5,428 nucleotides of DNA from Desulfoprunum sp. (GTDB lineage Bacteria > Desulfobacterota > Desulfobulbia > Desulfobulbales > Desulfocapsaceae): NCBI GenBank assembly GCA_030696435.1, contig JAUYSF010000195.1, positions 1-5,428 on the forward strand, read 5' to 3'. The translations under genes and the position numbers were made by a program. The stretch's first letter is position 1; each line of letters opens with the position of its first letter. This document shows, piece by piece, positions 1 through 5,428 of the stretch. The notes under the pieces were generated by a model. The model ran no database searches. It was not told where the DNA came from and saw only the letters and a program-made list of their open reading frames with translations.

Positions 1-37
1 AGGGACTTACAGCACTCGCTTTAAGTCCCTTTTTTTT
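1..37 (+). terminator. Intrinsic terminator of an upstream plus-strand gene outside the window
   Basis: A 9-bp perfect stem (AGGGACTTA at 1-9 pairing with TAAGTCCCT at 22-30) with a 12-nt loop is followed directly by seven T residues at 31-37. This is a standard rho-independent terminator on the plus strand. The gene it serves lies left of the window. The stem may extend further left, which cannot be seen. Confidence 0.85.
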
Positions 38-128
38 ATTCTTTTCCAAAGCCCCTTCGTCAATTCCCAGGCCAAATCACAAATTATTGAAATCCATCCT
101 TCCGTCCAAGCAGCAGTGGAGACCAGAC

Positions 129-455
129 ATGCCGGAAACTACACCAGAAAAACAGCAAGCCACCCCCCAGCCGCCCATGATCCAAGCCATGGTCTGGTAC
201 CGTGAGGAAGACTGGGACACCCTTAAAACACTCTTCACCGACACTCAGCTGCTGCCGAAAACCTATGCCGACTGGCTGATCAGGGCAGAAGAAATGAAAA
301 CACGTGTACAGGCCGACGGTGATATCGTCATCAAGGTCTACATTGATCCGGAGACCTTCCCGGCCTGGTGCGAGCAAAAAGGCCTGAAGATGGACGCCGA
401 GGCCCGGTCGCAGTTGGCAATTGAGGTAGCGCAGGCCCAGTCATTCAGCCTTTAA
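129..455 (+). CDS. Small conserved-looking protein of unknown function
   Basis: Encodes 108 residues. I chose the ATG at 129 because GGAG at 118-121 lies 7 nt upstream of it; the frame is also open from an ATG at 87, which has no such site. The first 16 residues are rich in P, Q, T and E and look disordered. The body looks like a compact soluble alpha/beta domain: an aromatic/acidic start (VWYREEDWDTL, residues 22-32), LPKTYADWLIRAEEM (42-56), then a predicted strand and turn with VIKVYIDPETFPAWCEQKGL (67-86), ending in an alanine-rich helix. I see no signal peptide, membrane segment or catalytic motif. The repeated aromatic-acidic pattern and tidy secondary structure suggest a real, conserved protein, but I cannot name the family. 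It is transcribed toward rnhA with 27 bp between the two stop codons, so the two genes are not in one operon. Confidence 0.8.
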   Translation: MPETTPEKQQATPQPPMIQAMVWYREEDWDTLKTLFTDTQLLPKTYADWLIRAEEMKTRVQADGDIVIKVYIDPETFPAWCEQKGLKMDAEARSQLAIEVAQAQSFSL

Positions 456-482
456 GAGCTCTTCTCGCCTTTCAAATACTCT

Positions 483-1181
483 TCATTCAGCCTGCTTATA
501 GCCGCTGTCGACACGAAGATCAATTCCTCGTGCTGCGGCAGTGGCCAGGGTATCACAGCGTTCATTTCTGATATTGCCGGCATGCCCCTTCACCCACCTA
601 AAGGTCACCGGCAAGGATTCACTGAGCCTAAGAAGTTCCGCCCAGAGATCGGCATTCAGGGCTGGCTGGCCGTCGGATTTGCGCCAGCCTCTGGACCGCC
701 ACCCTCTCGCCCAGCCTTTTTCAATGCCGTTGACCACATAACTGGAATCGGAATAGAGGGTCACAGTGCGCTCGGTGCCTTCGAGTTCCTGCAGGGCCAC
801 AAGGCAGGCCATCAGCTCCATCCGATTATTGGTCGTTAGGCGAAAGCCACCACTGTTCTCTTTTACCTCCTCCCCGTCTACGATACCAATGCCTTAGCCA
901 CCTGGACCGGGATTATTGATGCAACCCCCATCGGTATAGACCACGACAGTATTTTCTCCTAAGGGAATATCTGCAATCTGCCGCAACGGTTCTTGCCGTT
1001 TTTCCGGCAATCGCCGGCTATACACAGGATCACGCAGCCATTCCTCGGCCTCGCCCCGCGAGGTAAACCCCTTGTATTTCGCTCCGGCAAAGCCCTTTAT
1101 CTGAGCCTCAGCGGCCGACCAGTCGGTATAAATACCGGAAAACCGTCCGTGCGCAATCGCATAAAACTTCTTTTTCGTCAT
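483..1181 (-). pseudogene. rnhA: Ribonuclease HI with N-terminal hybrid-binding domain, interrupted by one in-frame TAA
   Basis: RNase HI cleaves the RNA strand of RNA/DNA hybrids in the cytoplasm (R-loops, replication primers). Read through one stop, the gene gives 232 residues from the ATG at 1181. Residues 4-49 are the small hybrid-binding domain (FYAIAHGRFSGIYTDW, then GFAGAKYKGF). A linker follows, then the RNase H fold from about residue 79. The catalytic set is complete: D84 (TDGG), E122 (NNRMEL), D145 (YSDSSYV), H200 (WVKGHAGN) and D210 (NERCD). Codon 96, at 894-896, is TAA where the family has tyrosine in NPGPGGYG. The frame does not shift and both sides stay homologous. No in-frame ATG, GTG or TTG sits after the SD-like stretch at 866-875. 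The next ATG (821) has no ribosome site and would omit D84. Likely a recent nonsense mutation or a sequencing error, since TAC or TAT to TAA is one base. The gene lies 77 bp downstream of the response regulator gene, possibly cotranscribed. Confidence 0.88.
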
Positions 1182-1258
1182 TATTGTCTTTTTGAGGTTT
1201 CGCGAAAAAATGTAAAAGAAACAAAGTTTTTCAGCGAAATATATAAAGCTCAATTAGT

Positions 1259-2209
1259 CTAAGATAAAATGTAGGATTGTTTTGCAGAACTCTCCAAGTG
1301 AGTGACAATTCCTGTTACCTGATTTCCTTTTTCATTGAAAACCAGCCTGGTAAAACTCAACATATTGGCCATGGCAATCCCGCGGCCATGGTTATGTGTT
1401 GCTCTTGTTGGATCGACATCAAGATATCGTTTCCAATCAAACCCTTCTCCCTCGTCGGTTATCTGAAGATAACACGCATCAACTTTTCGTTCAAAAACCA
1501 CCGTTACCTTTCTTGATCTGTAAAAAGGATCTGCCAACCGACTGTTTATCTCTTCTTGCCACCTGTTGTCCTTGACCAAAGCGCTTTTGAGTTCGTAGTT
1601 GATATTGAGATTTCCATGTTCGACTGCATTAATGAATAGCTCAGAAATCCCTGTCAGAGCAAGGTCGGGCTCCGGAAAAAAATTCGCTAATAAGGTGGCT
1701 AAACTTTCCCCTTCTTCCAACGTCTTGTAAGTGCATTTCAGGATTTGCACCAACCCAAAACTCATTTTACGTTGGCGCATCTCGCTCCTCAATTGGCGAT
1801 GCTGTTTCACCTGTTTGGCTGCTGAGGAAACAATTGAAAGAAGCGTCTCCGGAGCAAGAGGCTTGGTGAGATAATAAAAAACTCCGGCCTTGATGCCTTC
1901 ACTGATCTCCGAAGGACGGCTCGCAGCAGTCTGCATGATGACAGGGATAAATCTCAGGCTTTCATCCGCCTTCATCACTTCGCAGACTTCGATACCATCC
2001 ATTTCGGGCATCATTCGGTCTAAAAGAACGATATCGATATAACCGGTGTTACCATACAGATAGGCAAGCGCCTCTCTGCCATTTACAGCTGTTACGACAT
2101 CATACTCGTCCTTACGGGCAAGAATGCTCTCCAGGAGTCTTAGAGACGTAGGATTATCGTCAACCGCCAATATCCTGATTTTTTCTCTACCAAGAGTCTG
2201 GTTCTTCAT
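1259..2209 (-). CDS. Response regulator: receiver domain fused to RsbW/HATPase_c_2-type ATPase domain
   Basis: Encodes 316 residues. Residues 10-133 form a full CheY-like receiver: acidic pair D17/D18, phosphoacceptor D64 in LLDRMMPEMDG, switch residue T94, and K116 in LTKP. After a charged linker (about 134-150) comes a GHKL ATPase domain of the anti-sigma/serine-kinase type (RsbW-like, HATPase_c_2): N box with E190 and N194 in SELFINAVEHGN, G1 box DEGEGF at 252-257, and HGRGIAMAN at 274-282. No histidine-kinase dimerization helix with a phosphorylatable His is evident, so this is probably not a classical sensor kinase. Family knowledge suggests a phosphorylation-controlled output that acts on an anti-anti-sigma (STAS) partner or binds another protein; no such partner is in view. 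The start is ATG at 2209 with AGGA 12 nt upstream, a rather long spacing. No PP2C phosphatase domain is present, unlike RsbU-type regulators. The gene looks more AT-rich than tgt. Confidence 0.9.
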   Translation of the reverse strand: MKNQTLGREKIRILAVDDNPTSLRLLESILARKDEYDVVTAVNGREALAYLYGNTGYIDIVLLDRMMPEMDGIEVCEVMKADESLRFIPVIMQTAASRPSEISEGIKAGVFYYLTKPLAPETLLSIVSSAAKQVKQHRQLRSEMRQRKMSFGLVQILKCTYKTLEEGESLATLLANFFPEPDLALTGISELFINAVEHGNLNINYELKSALVKDNRWQEEINSRLADPFYRSRKVTVVFERKVDACYLQITDEGEGFDWKRYLDVDPTRATHNHGRGIAMANMLSFTRLVFNEKGNQVTGIVTHLESSAKQSYILS

Positions 2210-2239
2210 AATCCGGTATTATCCTGAGGGTCGCAGATT

Positions 2240-2303
2240 CAAGTTGTAGCGCAACTCATTGAAGTCGGCAGAGAAGCAAGTTGTGATAAATTCATAGCAA
2301 CTC
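2240..2303 (-). repeat. Duplicated dyad motif in the presumed leader of the response regulator gene
   Basis: CAAGTTGT followed by GCAACTC occurs twice on the plus strand: 2240-2247 with 2251-2257 (3-nt gap) and 2277-2284 with 2297-2303 (12-nt gap). Within each copy AGTTG and CAACT are complementary. In minus-strand RNA each copy could form a short hairpin of 5 pairs plus a G-U pair, and arms of the two copies could exchange partners. The block lies 31-94 bases upstream of the regulator's ATG. It may be a pair of operator sites or an RNA structure. Which of these, if either, cannot be told from sequence alone. Confidence 0.55.
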
Positions 2304-2325
2304 AAACCACCACGAATAAGGAGCA

Positions 2326-2351
2326 ATTATACCTTGTTGTCCAGGAGGACA
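2326..2351 (-). promoter_or_regulatory. Possible promoter -10 (TATAAT) with adjacent inverted repeat
   Basis: The minus strand reads TATAAT at 2331-2326, a perfect -10 match. At 17-19 bases spacing there is no good -35, only an AT-rich stretch. An inverted repeat TGTCC-AGGA-GGACA (2338-2342 and 2347-2351) fills the would-be spacer and resembles a regulator-binding site. If real, transcription would start near 2319 and give a leader of about 110 nt for the response regulator gene. The missing -35 would imply an activator, or that the TATAAT is chance in AT-rich DNA. Confidence 0.35.
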
Positions 2352-2528
2352 TATTTGAAAATATTTGCGCATACAACTTCTTTTCTTACTATTTTTGTCT
2401 ACAATATCATATTGTTGAGTTTTTTAAAGAAAATCCGTTTAGGCAGAGGTTATCACATATCTCATTGCCAATCCAGCCCCGGAAAAAGAAATAACGAAAA
2501 TGAACAAATGGCAAGAAGGGACAGATAC

Positions 2529-2563
2529 AAAAAAAGCTGCATCACCAGACGGCAATGCAGCTT
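2529..2563 (-). terminator. Intrinsic terminator downstream of yajC
   Basis: On the minus strand AAGCTGCAT and ATGCAGCTT (2555-2563 and 2534-2542) form a 9-bp perfect stem with a 12-nt loop. A run of seven U follows in the RNA (A run at 2529-2535, partly inside the stem). It lies 48 bases past the yajC stop codon and should end the tgt-yajC transcript. Confidence 0.88.
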
Positions 2564-2573
2564 AGTAAGATCA

Positions 2574-2592
2574 TTTCTACAGACTGTAGAAA
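2574..2592. repeat. 19-bp near-perfect palindrome between yajC and its terminator
   Basis: TTTCTACAG-A-CTGTAGAAA reads as a 9-bp inverted repeat around one base; as RNA it would form 8 pairs with a 3-nt loop. It sits 19 bases after the yajC stop codon and 10 bases before the terminator hairpin. It could be an extra 3' stabilising hairpin or a protein-binding dyad. It has no U tract of its own on the minus strand. Confidence 0.55.
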
Positions 2593-2611
2593 ATCAGCAA
2601 CCGCTTATACC

Positions 2612-2974
2612 TCAGCCACCGATTTTCTTCGCACCCGATTTCTCCGTCTCGGGCACACCTTCTTTGGTCAGCGCTCCGGCAATGGCATCGCGGGATACCT
2701 TGATTTCTACACCTTTGGCTATTTCCAGTGAAATAACCTTATCGGTCAGACCGATGATCTCGCCGTGAATGCCACCTTTGGTTACCACCTTAGTGCCTTT
2801 CTTCAGCTCATTTAAAAAGGTCTGATGCAGTTTGGCCTGTTTTTGTTGGGGACGGATCAACAAAAAGTAGAAGACAACAAAGATAAGGACAAGCGGGATA
2901 AACGAACCGAACTGGCCAAGTGCCCCACCTACTGCGCCGGCCGCAGGATCAGCTGCAAAAGCAATTCCTGTCAT
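2612..2974 (-). CDS. yajC: Sec translocase accessory subunit YajC
   Basis: YajC is a small inner-membrane protein that associates with SecD and SecF and the SecYEG channel during protein export. The 120-residue product has a short glycine- and alanine-rich N terminus, one membrane segment (about residues 23-40, SFIPLVLIFVVFYFLLI), and directly after it the family signature RPQQKQ (41-46). A cytosolic domain follows with LKKGTKVVTKGGIHGEIIGL (57-76), typical of the family. Length is normal. The start ATG at 2974 has a strong GGAGGA site at 2981-2986, 6 nt away. The gene lies 100 bp downstream of tgt on the same strand, a pairing common in bacteria. In many genomes secD and secF follow yajC, but here a terminator and a different gene follow, so secDF must be elsewhere or missing. 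The C-terminal tail, rich in K, E and G, is probably flexible. Confidence 0.95.
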   Translation of the reverse strand: MTGIAFAADPAAGAVGGALGQFGSFIPLVLIFVVFYFLLIRPQQKQAKLHQTFLNELKKGTKVVTKGGIHGEIIGLTDKVISLEIAKGVEIKVSRDAIAGALTKEGVPETEKSGAKKIGG

Positions 2975-3074
2975 GATAACTCCTCCAAGAAAAATGTAGA
3001 ATTAGGTTTTTAAAAAAAGTGATATCCATTTGTATACGCGGACAAACCGCTCAATTTTTCATGATCAATGATAA

Positions 3075-4378
<1,304 letters not shown>

Positions 4379-4384
4379 GAGCGG

Positions 4385-4413
4385 ATAATACAGGAGAGCC
4401 TTAACCCCGTAAA
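4385..4413 (-). promoter_or_regulatory. Probable sigma70-type promoter of tgt
   Basis: On the minus strand a -35 TTTACG (4413-4408) and a -10 TATTAT (4390-4385) are 17 bases apart. The -10 matches consensus at five of six positions and the -35 at four of six. The predicted start is about 4378, some 185 bases before the chosen tgt ATG. No better pair was seen closer to the gene. Confidence 0.55.
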
Positions 4414-4477
4414 CAGATTTCCTCGCCAAAGCTATCGGAGAATCAGGGCAGCCGAGGGGTTTCCCGGTTCTTTTCTT

Positions 4478-4506
4478 TTGCTTTTAAACGCCCTTTTTAG
4501 CATACT
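4478..4506 (+). promoter_or_regulatory. Possible promoter of the receiver-like/DUF4388 gene
   Basis: TTGCTT (4478-4483) and CATACT (4501-4506) are separated by 17 bases on the plus strand and lie 47 bases before the ATG at 4553. The match is moderate (TTG of the -35; four of six for the -10). The surrounding pyrimidine-rich DNA makes chance matches likely. It is the best candidate in the divergent tgt spacer for plus-strand transcription. Confidence 0.35.
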
Positions 4507-4552
4507 GTAAAGGATACACTCATCACCAAACCTCAGGCACACCCAAATTACC

Positions 4553-5428
4553 ATGAAGACTATAATCATCCTCGAAAACGAGATCGTCGAACTGGAGTCC
4601 CTTGTCGGTATTTTCAAACAATGGCAGAATGAGATCAACATCCTGACTGCCAGAGAAGAAAAGGCCGCCATCAATATCATTTCCACAAGACAGGTCGACC
4701 TCATCGTCTGCAACCTCTCTCTCCCGGAAAAAAAAGAACTCGAAAAACTCGCCAGGCTCACTCATTCATTCCCCTTCGTGCCCTGCATAGCCATCGCCAG
4801 TAAAGGGGCGGGCTCATCAAGCCAGGCCATGGAGATGGGGGCCAGTCTCTGTCTGGAGAGACCGATCAATGCAACCCAGCTCCTGGATCAGGTCAGTGAA
4901 CTGCTGGAACTCAGCTCCAGCGGCACCGTCAAGGGCATCCCCATCCACAGTTTTCTGCAGATGCTGGAAAATGAAGAGAAGACCTGCACCCTGCAGATCC
5001 ACAGCAAGGATGATACCGGTTTCATCTATATTAAAAACGGGGCGGTGATCGGGGCCAAAACGCGGGAACTCAGAAATGAGGAGGCCGTCTATGCCATCCT
5101 GACCTGGGAGGAGGCCGTCATTGAAATCAAGTATCTCAACGCTCTCAGGGAACAGGAGATCGACAGGCCGCTCATCTCGCTCATCATCGAGGCTTTCCGG
5201 CTCAAGGATGAGCGGGAAGGCCGGGGCCACACGAAGACTCAGGGGGAAAAACCGCGCCTCCAGCTCAAACACGTTTCAACCGTCGGCACTCGCATCTCCC
5301 TTGATATCGGCTCGCGGATCAAGATGGAATTCACCGGTGTCGATTCAGCCCTGGTCAGTACCCTGGTGGGTATGCTGCCGGACCATCATCTCATCGTCAC
5401 CACCCCAACACCCTATGCCGCAGTCAAC
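4553..5428 (+). CDS. Degenerate receiver + DUF4388 + PilZ/YcgR-N-like protein, cut by the window edge
   Basis: The frame is open from the ATG at 4553 to the right edge (292 residues, no stop), so the C terminus is missing. An upstream in-frame stop at 4508-4510 and no other ATG fix the start, though the ribosome site is weak (an AGG 16 nt away). Residues 2-120 have a receiver-like layout (TIIILENE, DLIVCNLSLPEKK, AIASKG, LERPI). However, the phosphoacceptor position is N54, the usual acidic pair is E8/E10, and the usual lysine is R103, so it is probably not phosphorylated. Residues 125-193 match a DUF4388 (PATAN-type) domain: KGIPIHSFLQML, TLQI, GFIYIKNGAVIGAKT, EEAVYAILTWEEAVIEIK. Residues 251-292 (DIGSRIKMEF, STLVGMLPDHHLIVTTP) resemble the domain that precedes PilZ in YcgR-like proteins, so a PilZ domain may follow. 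A role in c-di-GMP-linked signalling is inferred. It is divergent from tgt with a spacer of about 360 bases. Confidence 0.8.
   Translation, partial: MKTIIILENEIVELESLVGIFKQWQNEINILTAREEKAAINIISTRQVDLIVCNLSLPEKKELEKLARLTHSFPFVPCIAIASKGAGSSSQAMEMGASLCLERPINATQLLDQVSELLELSSSGTVKGIPIHSFLQMLENEEKTCTLQIHSKDDTGFIYIKNGAVIGAKTRELRNEEAVYAILTWEEAVIEIKYLNALREQEIDRPLISLIIEAFRLKDEREGRGHTKTQGEKPRLQLKHVSTVGTRISLDIGSRIKMEFTGVDSALVSTLVGMLPDHHLIVTTPTPYAAVN

Larger units (their letters stand above)
2210..2611. other. Spacer of about 400 bases between yajC and the response regulator gene
   Basis: No convincing gene is present. From left to right it holds two copies of a CAAGTTGT/GCAACTC dyad (2240-2303), a TATAAT-like minus-strand element (2326-2331), a TGTCC-AGGA-GGACA inverted repeat (2338-2351), an AT-rich stretch (about 2350-2460) with ATATTTG repeated at 2351 and 2361, the yajC terminator (2529-2563) and a palindrome (2574-2592). 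A plus-strand open frame crosses it but runs antisense into yajC and through the terminator, so I do not call it. Confidence 0.7.

Noticed and set aside
894..896. Recoding of the rnhA stop as selenocysteine or pyrrolysine
   Set aside because: The codon is TAA, not TGA or TAG, and the family residue is tyrosine; mutation or sequencing error is far simpler.
2334..2768. Plus-strand open frame with TTG starts, AGGAGG at 2343-2348 and a hydrophobic stretch near its start
   Set aside because: It runs through the yajC terminator and far into yajC antisense, begins only with TTG codons, and its later part looks like random reverse translation of yajC. A short membrane peptide cannot be excluded but is not supported.
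3038..3059. Terminator-like GCGG-ACAAA-CCGC followed by T residues between tgt and yajC
   Set aside because: The stem has only 4 pairs, the T run is not adjacent, and it points along the plus strand, where no gene ends.
4452..4486. GC-rich imperfect stem followed by a T-rich stretch before the receiver-like/DUF4388 gene
   Set aside because: The stem is interrupted, the T run is broken by C and G, and no plus-strand gene lies upstream for it to terminate.
4817..5272. Minus-strand open frame opposite the receiver-like/DUF4388 gene
   Set aside because: The plus-strand frame has recognisable domains across the same bases; the minus product is a leucine- and acid-rich shadow.

Overview
The window looks like ordinary chromosomal DNA of a Gram-negative bacterium. 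Moderate base composition, a tgt-yajC pair, an RNase HI with an N-terminal hybrid-binding domain, a receiver/RsbW-type ATPase protein and a receiver-like/DUF4388/PilZ-type protein fit a deltaproteobacterium (Desulfobacterota, perhaps a Desulfobulbales relative). That placement is inference from gene content and remembered family distributions, not from a database comparison.

Left part (1-1181). An intrinsic terminator at the left edge closes a plus-strand gene that lies outside the window. A small plus-strand gene of unknown function (129-455) follows. It converges on a minus-strand rnhA (RNase HI, 483-1181), which carries every catalytic residue but is broken by one in-frame TAA at the tyrosine of the GGYG motif.

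Middle (1259-2974, all minus strand). Upstream of rnhA lies a gene for a response regulator whose receiver domain is fused to an RsbW/HATPase_c_2-type ATPase domain. About 400 bases separate it from yajC. This spacer holds two copies of a dyad motif in the presumed leader of the regulator gene, a TATAAT element beside another dyad, an AT-rich stretch without a convincing gene, and a clear terminator for yajC with a further near-perfect palindrome. yajC encodes the small membrane accessory of the SecDF translocase, but secD and secF do not follow it here.

Right part (3075-5428). tgt (tRNA-guanine transglycosylase, queuosine pathway; minus strand) lies 100 bases upstream of yajC and has a good sigma70-type promoter far upstream, giving a leader of about 185 nt with potential hairpins. 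Divergently, on the plus strand, begins a protein with a degenerate receiver domain, a DUF4388 (PATAN-like) domain and the start of a YcgR/PilZ-N-like domain. It is cut by the window edge and is probably part of c-di-GMP or surface-behaviour signalling.

I see no mobile element, CRISPR array, tRNA or rRNA gene, and no obvious new defence-type system. The points most worth a second look are the interrupted rnhA, the duplicated dyad in the regulator leader, the tgt leader, and the receiver-like/DUF4388/PilZ-type architecture.
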